64,000 bases of DNA. It comes from Prinsepia uniflora. Lineage: Eukaryota; Streptophyta; Magnoliopsida; Rosales; Rosaceae. The DNA lies in NCBI GenBank assembly GCA_032719365.1, contig CM064861.1, forward strand, positions 94,810,721 through 94,874,720, in the 5' to 3' direction. A model generated the notes under the pieces. The model did no database searches and was not told where the DNA came from. It saw only the letters and a list, made by a program, of their open reading frames with translations. Position numbers and translations under genes: made by a program. This document shows positions 13,205 through 24,294 of the stretch, piece after piece (the stretch's first letter is position 1; every line of letters begins with the position of its first letter).

Positions 13205-13355
13205 ATAGAAAAAATAGATTAAGCCTTAATTTTTTATTTTTCAAAATATGTATTAAAATAGATTAAGCCTTAATATGTATTAAAATAGATTAAGCCTTAA
13301 TATATATTAAAATAGATTAAGCCTTAATATGTATTAAAATAGATTAAGCCTTAAA
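13205..13355 (+). repeat. 27-bp tandem repeat inside the hAT element
   Basis: The unit reads approximately aatagattaagccttaata plus tgtattaa. It is repeated about four times with few changes. Confidence 0.8.
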
Positions 13356-13404
13356 TTTTTCATAATAAAATATATAATTTATTATTTACTAATATATAAT
13401 TTTT

Positions 13405-14090
13405 TAGTAATGTATGTTTTAATATAAAATATGGCTTAATTTATATATTTGGTAATATTTGTTTTAATTTAGAATATGGATTAAAATTATGAATTTATGT
13501 GTTTTTGTTCATTAATTATGAATATGTATTAAAAAAATGAAGCCTTAAACATTTTTTTTCAAAATTCAAAATGTATTATTAGGTAATTCATATATTCCTT
13601 AATTATGAATGTATGTTTTAATATGAAATATAGGGTAATTCATATATTTGGTAATATTTGTTTTAATTTATAATATATGTTTTATTTTATAATATATATT
13701 AAAATTATGAATATATGTGTATTTGGTCCTTAATTTTTTATCATCTTCAAAGTCTAACTTAGAATATATGTTCTAATGAAAATAATTTTATTATTATTAT
13801 TATTATTTGTCATTATCAAATTCTCACTATTTTTCACATACTTGGTAATCATTTATTACTAAAATATGTTTTAATAATGTATGTTTTAATATGAAATATG
13901 GGGTCATTCATATATTCGGTAATATTTGTTTTAATTTATAATATATATTTTATTTTAGAATATATATTAAAATTATGAATATACGTGTATTTCCTCCTTA
14001 ATTTGTTATGATCATCAAAGTCTAACTTAGAATATATGTTCTAATTGAAATAATTTTATTATTATTTGTATTTTATTATTATTATTATTA
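13405..14090 (+). repeat. Three diverged long tandem repeats inside the hAT element
   Basis: Blocks starting near 13405, 13605 and 13876 each begin with aatgtatgttttaatat. They continue through ggtaatatttgttttaattt, and the last two also share caaagtctaacttagaatat and a (TTA)n run. The spacing is 200-270 bp. Confidence 0.7.
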
Positions 14091-14458
14091 CTATTACTTG
14101 TTTTTTATCAAGTTCAATGTGTACAATATTTTTAATGCAATATTATCAATAGAATTATGTTTTAATTTAAGATTTTATACTGTTAGTGGTCGGCAGATCT
14201 ATATTCTATCATATGATTCATCATATATTTATTATATCAAAGTCATTTTATAGTTTTTATTAGTCCATATAACCATTATTGGGTACTTAAGCATATCCCA
14301 AAGTTTCATTCCAAATTTCCGTCATTTGGACCCAATTTCCGTCATTTTTGTTGACCGTAAACGATATCGATATCGATATCGATATTTGGGGCGAGATATC
14401 CGTAAATTCGGCGAGCGATATATCCGTTGATATCGATATTTCAATCCTTGCGTATAGC

Positions 14459-15232
14459 TGATTCCTAATAGTTGATTATCGAATTTTTTATATATGATTA
14501 AACATTTAAACCGTCACTAATTTGTTTGATTATTTACAAATTAAGTTGATCTTTACATTATATTTTAATAGATTAACATATAATTCCGACTATCACATAT
14601 AAATAGAAAATAATTAGTAATTCCTCAATGTTTAATAATAAATTCATAGTTCTAATTACGATATGTAGTATTGCTCCACATAATATAGGCTTTTCAAAGT
14701 CTCGTTCTTTGCGGAAGAGAAATTAGACCACTATAATTCGTTTCGATTTACAAACAAAAAATGTAAACTAAAGAATTTCAGGTAGTAATTTTCAAATATT
14801 TAGATATGGAAGAACAAAAAAATACAGATTTTTTTTTTTAAAAAAAAAGAGGGAAAATAATAGACTATAGATCGAACATTCGAAAGACCAAGAACAAACT
14901 GTATTTCAGCGGAAATTAGGCCCTTTTTAAATGTGGACACCTCAAATTGAGTCCAATCACTGAACATCGATATTTCTCTTTAAAAAAAAAACATAAGGGT
15001 ACAAAAAAAAAAACAGAAGGGTACAAAATTAAGTTTCTATCAAAGGACTTCACGCCGAGGAATTCATGCAACTTTCACGCGCAAATGCCAAAAAGAAGGA
15101 ATCCGTCGTGTTCTTTTACGTGGAGACCACGCGCAAATAATGCCTTGAGCACATGGACCAGAATTCTATAAATTGACACACATTTGTAAATAATATTGTT
15201 AATATATTAATAAATTTTGAGGTAAATACTGG
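14459..15232. other. Gene-free stretch
   Basis: AT-rich intergenic sequence with several poly-A runs. Nothing recognisable was found. Confidence 0.45.
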
Positions 15233-15633
15233 GTTTGAAATGCTGGAAATTTGGTGGAAGAATTTTTTGCTGGAAGAATTATCAATTCGGTTTTATTAAT
15301 ACGACATGAATTGACATTTCAATGTTACAAATACAACCTACACAAAAGTCAAGTTTGAAATGCTGGAAATTTGGTGGAAGAATTTTTTGCTTCTTTGACT
15401 ACATATGGTGTATGCAAGTTTGCATCAAAACATGCAAAATATTAAGTGTTTTCCTAATAAAGTTTGGACTGAATAGCGCGTCTTTATTTACACACGACTT
15501 CTGTTTTTCTTAAATATGATGCAACATTTGAAAATCTCATTTCAATTTAATTTATTTTAAAATTATAATCTCATTTATAATCGTTAATTTAGAAATTAGA
15601 TTTTTTACGTCACGAATTATCAATTCGGTTTTT
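15233..15633 (+). repeat. Locally copied segments (filler-DNA pattern)
   Basis: A 38-bp segment starting gtttgaaatgctggaaattt occurs at 15233-15270 and again exactly 120 bp later at 15353-15390. The first copy is followed by gaattatcaattcggtttt (about 15275-15293), which also occurs near 15614. The first junction therefore looks assembled from pieces found just downstream. Confidence 0.7.
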
Positions 15634-16573
15634 AATTTTTAGTATCAAATACATAAAGAAGAAAAAAAAAAGAAAAAAAAAATAAATTAAAGCCTGCATG
15701 CATAGACTCTCATTCTCTTCATGTTCTGGCTTTTTGTACAACAAATTGACTGATCATTGTTTACTTCAAGAGGCATATCAATTAACTTCATGTGACGACT
15801 CTTCGACGATAATCATCATCTCCAAGAAGGTTCAACTAATACATTGAGTGATGACTTGTATGACTGACTTATAATATATTGACTTTAATTTCTATTTTTT
15901 TTTTAATTAATAAGTAAGTAAGTGATTAAAATGTGAAATGTCTAGGGCATTACCAGTTCCAAATCAAACCTACCTCGTTGAAATCCTCCTTTTCACACTA
16001 CAAGGCACAAGCATTAGGTTCATATCAACATCGACCTGCCTCTTGCCCAATTTCAAATAAGTTACTATCATCAATATGTATACTTGTTGATGACTATTGT
16101 GGCTCATGCTAGGATGTTATATGTGCCACTTAATTTCAACAGTTGATTAGTGAATTGTCTTATGAACTTGTATAGCTCAAACTACAACCCATTATTATAA
16201 TATCTCATATGTTTTAGCTCAAGTGCCATGTGATTGATTTCCAAATAAGGATTTTCGGTTTTCGTACGTCAAACTGCTTACAAGATGTTGAGGTTTCGTT
16301 CGGTGAGATGTATTTGAGAATTATGTTTTAAGCATTAGATGAGAGACATTCCATCCAAAATGAAGAATATGAGACATCTTATTCAAAAGTCAAATATAAG
16401 ATATTCAATACAAAATGTAGAACAATATCACTAGACCGATAACGAACTATTCTACACGAATCTATGAAGAAAATTAAACATAAAAAAAGATCGACGAGTG
16501 TTGTTGGAGGAATTTCATGAAGGAGATGCAGAAGCTGAGAGATAGCAGTGATGGAGAGTGAAAGAAAGACAAA
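15634..16573. other. Gene-free stretch
   Basis: No gene or bounded element was recognised. Confidence 0.45.
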
Positions 16574-17088
16574 CAGGATGGAGCCACTGTGGGTCCAGGG
16601 GGGTCCTAGGCCCCATTGAATTTTAGATATTTTAATGTAATATATATATAAATATATTTATTGATGAGTATTATATAATTATAGTTAATTATATATTTTG
16701 GAGTTCACATTCAATTTGAAAATACAATTATAGGCTTCCTAATGCACATATATGTCATTATCATATATGATTTATAAAAATGATATTGATATTTTAATAT
16801 AAAAGTACATAGTTCGCACTATAGTTATTTTTTTTTTTCAATTTTAAAATTTTTACGAATGTATATTGTGTTTTAATACTTCAATCATAATTTATTTTGG
16901 GGATGCAACGATTTCAAACTGATAACCCGTTTAAGACAATTGTGTGTTGTTGTAGTAAATTAGTAGTATGATATGATTTTTTTTTATAATCGCTAATTTG
17001 AAATATATTATGATAAGTTGAATTATATTAATTTTTTAAGTATTTTAAAAAATGCCCCTACTCAGATAAATTTCTAACTACGACACTG
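16574..17088. mobile_element. Putative MITE or small transposon relic
   Basis: The left end caggatggagccactg and the complement of the right end cagtgtcgtagttag look like versions of one cagtggcggagcta-type terminus. Near the ends lie gggggtcctaggcccc and a complementary-sense aaatgcccct. A clean target-site duplication was not found. The class is unknown. Confidence 0.42.
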
Positions 17089-17460
17089 AAGATAACAAAA
17101 CCTAGCAAGTGAAAACAACTTAAAAATAAATTTGTGTTTGTGTTTTGGTTTTTATTTTTAATTTTGTACGTTTTCTCGACATTTGTTCCACAATACGAAC
17201 CAAATGGTTATTAAATGGGGATTAGCGGTTCTTGATCCACATCGGGCCCAAATGGGAGCGATGGGATTTAAGATATGTCAGACAAAATTCTTGATCGAAA
17301 GCGGATATGAAAATACTTTTAATCTTTTTGGAATCTGTTAGTGAGTAGCCCAAATTTTTACAAATGTTAGGCCCAAAATTTGTTAAACTGTGGTGGGCCT
17401 ACAGAGTAGCCCAAATCTATACAAATATTAGGCCCCAGCAACAATAATCACAAAAGCTTG

Positions 17461-18540
17461 AGCTAAGCATTGGATGGCGTTACGATAAGGCAGGGAAAAT
17501 TAGTCGATTCATAAATTAGTAGGCCTATGCCAATATAAGCCCTTATATATCACTCCACCCGTCTCCTCTCTCTGTCTATACGAGACGAAAACGAAAATGG
17601 CGTTACGATATAAAACGGCGAAACGATAAATTATAAAAATTGAAAATACAGATATAATTAAGATAAATATAGCATAACAAGCATATGATTTTATTGACTA
17701 AATAATAACAGAGTCAAAGATTTACTTAAAACCCTAACAGATGTCTATTTCAGCTTCGTAAGGCAGCAGCCGCGCAAGTTCATTCAGCCACTAGGATTTG
17801 TCTTTCTCCTCTGAAAATCAGCAAAATTCACATTCATTGCTCGAAGTAGTTCCTCGGCAGCCGAAGTCGGATTGATTTTCCTCTCCGAATCCGAGCATGG
17901 AGTTTCGGGTGCTGGGATCTGAATCAATCGTACTTGGTTTGCTCTCAAGCGCGGCCCTTAAGATCGCCTTCCCTTACAACCATGGAAGCGTTTTGAGTCA
18001 TAGCCGCGCAATAGAAACACATTTTACAGGAGGGTCTCTGTAGGGTTTTCTTACTGAACCCTCCTTTTCCCCCACCTGGGTTTTTACCATGAGGCATTGC
18101 TCTGTTTCCTTTGGGTCTTGGAAGCTCATTTTCTGAAACCCCATGGTCACTCATGGGTGTTTTAGTCAATGGGGAGCTTCTAGCTCACTGGTAATTGTGC
18201 TTAGTAAATGTCTCTCTCTTGGGTGGGTAACATTTTTTTCAACCTATTTTGGGTTTTGTATATTTTGTTATTGGTGATTTTGTTTGAGTTTAAATTGGTT
18301 TGGCAAGAGTGATGATTCAATTAGATGTGTGAAAAATGATTTCCTTTTTTTATGAACTCGATTTATTGAGGCATTTGGATTTGTCTGACTTGCCTTCCAT
18401 CAGTTTCTATCATGATCCACTTCCTTTTAGCTATAACATGATAGTAGACTTTAAATTGGCATACTTATTGATTGATTGTGTTCATTTCTACATTTTGGAA
18501 TTTGCCCTAATTCAAGAGAGTTTTTATTTCTGAAGGCACC
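17461..18540 (+). repeat. Direct repeat flanking the S40 gene, copy 1 (promoter/leader-like)
   Basis: The segment matches 20285-21240 at roughly 85-90% over long blocks. It starts with a TATA-like patch (ccaatataagccc near 17530) and a shared tcggcagccgaagt leader. It continues through the 48-codon ORF (17897-18043) and on to the ttgaggcatttggatttgtc block near 18370. Copy 1 carries about 170 bp of extra sequence around 17580-17755. No downstream protein-coding body is visible, so it may be a displaced 5' region or a non-coding transcript. Confidence 0.7.
17897..18043 (+). CDS. 48-codon small ORF, copy 1 (possible uORF)
   Basis: The frame starts MEFRVLGSESIVLGLLSSAA, contains LKIAFPY-HGSVLSHS, ends FTGGSL and stops at TAG. 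It has the same length as its partner at 20528-20674, with 9 of 48 residues changed. It sits in a leader-like segment after a TATA-like patch, as an upstream ORF would. I do not recognise the peptide. Most differences from the partner are amino-acid changing, which argues against strong constraint. Confidence 0.35.
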   Translation: MEFRVLGSESIVLGLLSSAALKIAFPYNHGSVLSHSRAIETHFTGGSL

Positions 18541-19101
18541 GATCATATATATGGTAATGTTGGAAACTGCTGCTGCTCTTGCCCAAAATGTGGTGATTGT
18601 GAAGGATGATTCATTGAAATTGTAAGAATCTATTGGCATTTTGTTTTGTTGTTCCCCCAAATGGGTTTAAAATTCAATCATCATATTGAAATTGTAAATA
18701 CAATTCGGTTCCCTCAAGTGGGTTTAAGAATCTTTCACTATATTGAACGTAAATTCAGCCGTCGAACTAGTCGGTGTATCGATATATATAATTCTGATCT
18801 CAGTACAAGTATGAGCCACTGAGCAAGAGCTTTATAATTTCAGTACAAGTAAGAGAAAGAAGAGAAACTTTGAGAATGGTAGGCATAGCATATAATTTTT
18901 CAAGCATCCAGAATCAGCAAATGAGAAGTATCAATGGAGACTTGATTAAAGACTACGACTTCCCCAATTTTTCTTTTTTGACCGTAGTTCTTCGTCATCA
19001 TAGCAAAGCCAAAAATAAAAGTAAAAAAGAAGCAAAATTATTACCAGTAAGAGATCTTGAGATTCTGATTTCCGACTCCGAGAAAGAGAGAACGAGAGAT
19101 C

Positions 19102-19722
19102 TCAATCAAGAAACCCAGTCTTGCGCCAAATGGCATTTCTGACCTGGCGCAAGTCCCTACCTTTGAGAGTCCTCCCCACGCCTTCCAGCACCGAAAACGT
19201 GGTCCTACCGGAAATCCCCGACCCCCTGGCCACCAGCTCGTGCGGTGGCAGGATCTCGTCGTCTCCTCCGTCGTCGTCATCAACGCCATCAGCAAGATCG
19301 TCGTTTCTGCGATGCTTCTCCACGGCCTTGGACAGTACGGGGACCTTCATCGGTGCTGAGCTCTGGAACTTTCTAGAACTCGGCACGGACTGAGTCAGCG
19401 ACTGAGACTGAGACTGGGACTGAGAAAATCTGGGAATTGAAGGGATAGGCTTCGACGCTGATGATGAGAGGGACTGCTTCCGGTACAGGATCTGGGCCAG
19501 GTGACCCGGTTCCGGGAGTACCGCGAGTATCCCCGAGTTGACGCGGCGAGTCGAACTGAGTCCGAGGTTCTGGGAGTCGTTGCGCTCGGTGGAGTTGGTG
19601 GTCCAGAAGATCTCGTCCTCGTTGAGCTCCTCGCCGGCGGGGCCGGAGGAAAGCGATGAGAATGAGAAGAGGCCGAGGAAACGATCCGACGATGGCGATC
19701 GTTGGAAGCTTGTTGAATCCAT
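19102..19722 (-). CDS. S40-family senescence regulator (DUF584)
   Basis: Single-exon gene of 206 residues; the start chosen is MDSTSFQRSPSSDRFLG. An N-terminal FLGLFSF patch and an acidic ELNEDEIFW motif (about residues 33-41) are followed by a Ser-rich middle with an SQSQSQSQS run. The signature C-terminus contains ILPPHELVARG, TTFSVLEGVGRTLKGRDL and RNAIWRKTGFLD. This is the conserved end of plant S40/DUF584 proteins, which are nuclear or cytoplasmic and linked to leaf senescence and stress in barley and Arabidopsis (family knowledge). A longer frame upstream, starting MTVRHIKTKK, is possible but lacks family support. The gene lies between two direct repeats that do not include it. Confidence 0.92.
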   Translation of the reverse strand: MDSTSFQRSPSSDRFLGLFSFSSLSSGPAGEELNEDEIFWTTNSTERNDSQNLGLSSTRRVNSGILAVLPEPGHLAQILYRKQSLSSSASKPIPSIPRFSQSQSQSQSLTQSVPSSRKFQSSAPMKVPVLSKAVEKHRRNDDLADGVDDDDGGDDEILPPHELVARGSGISGRTTFSVLEGVGRTLKGRDLRQVRNAIWRKTGFLD

Positions 19723-20284
19723 TATCTGGTTTTTTTTTTTGAGCTTTTTTGTTTTGATGTGGCGGACAGTCACGGATGGTTGGATAGAAAAAGAAGAGGG
19801 GCACCTGAAAATGTTGGAAAAGGTGGGACCCAGGCGTGGGCGAGTTGCTTTCAGAAAAGGACGAGGGCGATGAAATTGGGGTTCGGATTTTTTTTTTTCT
19901 TTTTCTCAGTTAACTGTGTGGCATTGAGCAGCAGAAAAGCATAACTGGCTCGTCGTTGTCGTCGTCGCCGATTCCTAGATCTCGGACGTCGCCGCCGTAC
20001 CTGTCAGTTTCAGTTACAGATCACCTGAAATTGGGCAATAGTTCATCACCAAGGTAAATCCTTCAATTCCTTCGCACTTTGTGCTGTTAATGGTCGACTT
20101 AATTTGATTAGTTTTAGGGTTTTGGGAGGATTTGCTGATGTGAATTGGGGTTACCGCGTAATTCACAACGGTTGCATGGTTGATTGCTAGCTCAGAGATA
20201 TGGCCGATCTAAATTCTCAATTTCTGCTAGTGGCTTTTGTTAGTGGTACTGGTAGGTTACTTGAAATAATTCCGGAGGATCAAT

Positions 20285-21240
20285 TTGGTTAATGGGAGAG
20301 TAGGCCTTAAAACGAGCAAGGGTAAATTCGTCAGTCCATTAATTATTTGGCCTGGCCTATATAAGCCACCTTATAATCTTATATTACTTCACCCGCCGTC
20401 TATGTCTGTTCAGTCAGCTCCTAGGGTTTTTCTTTATCCACCCAAAATCTGCAAAATTCGTAGAGATTGCTCTAAATAGTTTCTCGGCAGCCGAAGTAAG
20501 ATTGATTTTTCCTCTCCGAATCCCAACATGGAGTTTTGGGTTCTGCGGTCTGAATCAATCCTACTTCGTCTGCTCTTAAGCGCGGCCCTTAAGATCGCCT
20601 TCCCTTACCACCATGGAAGCGTTTTGAGTCATAGCTGCGCCATATCGAAACATTTTACAGGAGGGTCTCTTTAGGGTTTTCCTACTGAACCCTCCTCTTC
20701 CCCCCTCCTGGGTTTTTACCATGAGGCATTGCTCTGTTTCCTTTTTCTCTTAGAAGCTCATTTTCTCATTTTCTGAAACCCCATTGTAACTCGTTGGTGT
20801 TTCGGTCAATGGGGAGCTTCTAGCTCTCTGGTAATTGTGCTTGGTAAATGTCTCATTCTTGGGTGGGTTAACATTTTTTCAACCAATCTTAGGGTTTTGC
20901 ATATTTTGTTATTGATGATTTTGCTTGAATTTAAATTGGTTTGGCAAGAGTGATGATTCAATTAGATGTGTGAAAAGGGATTTCCTTTTTTATGAACTCA
21001 ATTTATTGAGGCATTTGGATTTGTCTGACTTGCTGTCCCCTCTTAATTGATTTCCTTATTGAATTACCATAATTTCCTTGTTTCATTGGTTTAAGATGGA
21101 AATGTTTTTGGCAGGAGTGATGATTCAATTAGATGTGTGAAAAAAGGAGAAATCTTTTTTTGTGAACTCAAACTTATTGAGGCATTTGGAATTTTCTGAC
21201 TTGCCTTCCATCATTTTCTATCACGATCCACTTCCTTTTG
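20285..21240 (+). repeat. Direct repeat flanking the S40 gene, copy 2
   Basis: This is the counterpart of 17461-18540. It contains a clear ctatataagc TATA-like box near 20357, the leader with tcggcagccgaagt, the 48-codon ORF (20528-20674) and the same downstream text. Copy 2 has an internal tandem duplication of about 130 bp: gagtgatgattcaattagat occurs near 20948 and again near 21116. Copy 1 has it once. Confidence 0.7.
20528..20674 (+). CDS. 48-codon small ORF, copy 2 (possible uORF)
   Basis: Begins MEFWVLRSESILLRLLLSAA and contains LKIAFPYHHGSVLSHS and FTGGSL before TAG. Start, stop and length match copy 1, with nine residue differences. It may be an upstream ORF of a lost or displaced gene, or a chance frame kept by recent duplication. 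Confidence 0.35.
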   Translation: MEFWVLRSESILLRLLLSAALKIAFPYHHGSVLSHSCAISKHFTGGSL

Positions 21241-22364
21241 GCTACGTAATTAATTATTTGATTGGTTTCCTTTAGCTACATTGATTGAGTTCTTTTCTAC
21301 ATTTCGAAATCTTCTCTCACAAATTTCATTTCAGAGTGATTTGAGTTCGTTGGTGTCTTGGCTTGCTCACTGTAGATGCACTATTTGACTGACGGTCTCC
21401 TTATCGATGCTAGTATATTGTTAAATTTCTTAAATGCCTCTATAAATTCCCATGGTCTTTCTCTTCTTGAGATTGAAAAATTCTAAACCAAAAAAAAAAA
21501 AAAATCATTTGCCGTTAGCCGGGATTGAAAATTAGAAAGCTTTGTCTGAAATTTAATGGCGGTTCTGTTTTTTTTTTTCTGAAATTTATTTGATTTGATT
21601 AAAAGAATTTGAGGGAGGCTGGATGATGAAATTCTATGTGCAAACGCAGGACCAGGCATCTCCTGGTTTCTATGAGCGGCACTTCCACACGAGATTTCTG
21701 ACTCTCTCCCAAACCATCTTTCATACGATTTGTTATTAATTTTCCAGAATATTCCGAGCTTTGACGAATTAGAGCTGGCTCTTCAATTTCTGATTTTTCT
21801 TCAATATGTTGGGGTTATCAAAAAATAAATAAATTATCTAAGACAATCTTTTATAAATAAATTTCAAATTTTGTCCTCATCTCACGTACCCATCATCCCC
21901 ATTATTAATTTCTTGTTAACTGCGCTCAATTATCTTGGATTTTTCAGATTGGATGTGTAATTTAGAATATTTTTTTGTGAACGATAAATAAGGTCCATTG
22001 AGATATCAAATTTTGGAGGGGCAAGAGGTGAAGAAAATTGATCGATATTTTACTAAATGTTCTTGTTTTGAGTTCATAGATATCTTTATGGGATTAAAAC
22101 GATCGAGATAGGATGTTAATTAGTGAAAATTGAGCGTTAAATGAATGAGTTTGAGTTGGGTCAAGTCGACCGGTCGATCAATATTGATATTTCAATCTTT
22201 GAGTACTCCTGAGCAATGGCGGCAATGAAACAATTTCATTGCCGCTTGTGGACATTCCGAGGAGGCTATGTGCTTAGGTTCTTACATTGAAGTTGGGAGA
22301 CTTGATGGTTTGTTGGCTTTTTTTTTTTTGGATATGAGCAATGTGTCAAAAATCAGATTAAATG
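21241..22364. other. Gene-free stretch with a possible hAT end relic
   Basis: No gene was recognised. Near 22176-22201 the text tcaatattgatatttcaatc resembles the right end of the 12332-14450 hAT element, but it is too short to call. Confidence 0.35.
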
Positions 22365-24010
22365 ACACTATTTTTTGTTATCAAAAAGTGAATTTCATTA
22401 AAGAGGGGAAATGGAAAACAAGAGAACGAACTAATTAGAAAAAGGACTTCAGAGTAAAGGAACTAATTAGAAAGGACTTCAGAGTAAAGACGCATGATAT
22501 AAGACATAAAATGTCCACTCCTAAGACCAAAAAAAAAAAGCTTGACTATGGAGATATAGAAAACCATCGTTATTTAAAATAAACACTAAAAAAGATGAAT
22601 GCGGGTCAATTCAAATTTCCCTGCACGTTCTTCGTCGAATTTGAATAGTTAAAGTATCAGTTACTTTATTTGTGTTTCGACAAACTCACTCTCCCAATTC
22701 CCACGATCAATTCGACCAGAAATACATTTGATCAACACTTACGAAGCTCATTCCATGAGCACATTCCAAAAAATTATTTCTTTGGCAATTTTAACACCAA
22801 CAAGAATAGCCCAAGCTTCAAAAATAAGAACAGATTTTGTGCGCTTAACATCACAAATAACACACATAAGGCATCGTCATGATTTCAAATAATGGCACGA
22901 AGCCTAACTAATTCATAAGAATTCTTCCAAGCAGCAACACGTTTAACTTTCAAAATTGAGTCAGTGGGAGGACACCAAACATCAATGGTAGCCTGAGAAT
23001 AACTCATAAGACTAATAGGAGAACGAGAAGAATCGAAAGAACACCAAAATTCTGAGACATACCTTGAGATAACATTGATAATGGTTAGGGATTGAAAGGG
23101 TGTCCCTCAAATAGAAACTTACAACGGTGTTTCCAATTTCCCAGCAAGAACAATCGACCATAGAAGCAATCCATTCACGGTTACTACCCTCACATGCAAA
23201 AAGGGATAAAATGGTAACACTCTGGTGCACAAAAGGAGTATGTGTACAATGGATTCTGGATAAGCCTAAAAAATAGGGCACATCTGACAATGACTCATGT
23301 GGCGACAAAAAAGATTGGCCCTAGTGGGAATACAACCCCTTAGGACCTTCCACATGTTCAACTTCCAAATTATGTTCCAGAGATCCTTCGCGAAGATGCC
23401 AGAGCTTGAGGCCCTAGAAGTATCAAGAGAGCTAGAGATAGTGTAATAAGCTCTTAAATAAAAGTAACCAAATGAGTCTGTCACCGTCCTCAGAATTGCC
23501 AAAAGGAATAGATCTAATAATCTCAGAGTCAACATTGGACACAAGGGGCTCGATAATCTCCATTTTCCAAGAACGAGAAGAAGAGTCAATCAAAGAGGAA
23601 ATCAGTTGAGATAAGCAACAGGCTCCATTAGAGAAAGGATGAAGCAATCCATCAAAATTTCCCAGAAACCAGCGATCGGTCCAAACTTTGGTGAGAGCTC
23701 CGTTGAGAACCTGCTAGCGGGCACCCTCAATGATAATGTGTTTGCCCTTTAATAAACTCGTCCACGCCTAAGAAACGGAGCTTCCCCTGCCAGCATCCCA
23801 GAAATTCCCATTGGGGAAGTACCTGCTCTTAAGCAATTGAGCCCAAAAAGAGTCGGGTTCACGAATTAGTCTCCAGCACTACTTTGGAAGAATGGCAAGA
23901 TTGAATTCCTCAAGGATCCTAAAACCCATACCACCGTCAACTTTTGGAATCCATAGTTCAACCCAACTAATCCAGTGAATCTTATTACTGCTTTCAGATT
24001 GACCCGAGTT
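22365..24010 (-). pseudogene. 5'-truncated LINE (zinc-binding and RNase H part of the pol)
   Basis: On the minus strand, in broken frames, one reads IHWISWVELWIPKVDGGMGF and LEEFNLAILPKQ (about 23880-24000). Next come VWTDRWFLGNF, LWNIIWKLNMWKVLRGCIPT, RANLFCRHMSHCQMCPIF (zf-RVT-type region, about 23270-23380), and an RNase-H-like AKSVLIFEAWAILVGVKIAK piece near 22780. The 3' end is probably near 22370, where complement text attaatgaaattcacttttt-like precedes a T run. The reverse transcriptase and ORF1 are missing and stops break the frame, so this is a dead fragment. Confidence 0.8.
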
Positions 24011-24294
24011 CAGCCCAAATGATAATGTGTATTGGGATTTTTTTTTGTTTTTTGGGTTTTGGGCTTTTCTCTCTCCCAAGGGAGATAAAAGATGATAAAT
24101 GTTAATTGAGGGGTATTTAAGGAATTTAATTATGTTTTAACGTTTTTAAAGTTGCACTTATTCGGAGTCCAGAGTGAAATAAATTGTGATTCCTAATGTA
24201 TTGTGAGACTCGCTAATGACTTTTTTTAGTGTATATACAATAAAAAACCAATTTGTAAATGTGAGAGAATTTAACTTAGCTTTCGGATAAGGAT

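Larger units (their letters stand above)
12332..14450. mobile_element. Non-autonomous hAT transposon, 2119 bp
   Basis: The element begins CAGGGATGCAAATGTCG and its other end, read in complement, begins CAAGGATTGAAATATCG. A perfect 8-bp target-site duplication, cgtatagc, sits at 12324-12331 and 14451-14458. Both ends are packed with ATATCG/CGATAT motifs (12355-12475 and 14360-14442), resembling hAT subterminal transposase-binding repeats. The interior has a GC-rich patch with a 27-bp tandem duplication (about 12900-12955) and AT-rich tandem repeats. No transposase motif is readable in any frame, so it would depend on a partner element. Confidence 0.85.

Noticed and set aside
22365..24010. Possible real gene for an RNase H-like protein
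   Set aside because: Frames are interrupted, the sequence order matches the C-terminal half of LINE pol proteins, and the 3' end is LINE-like.
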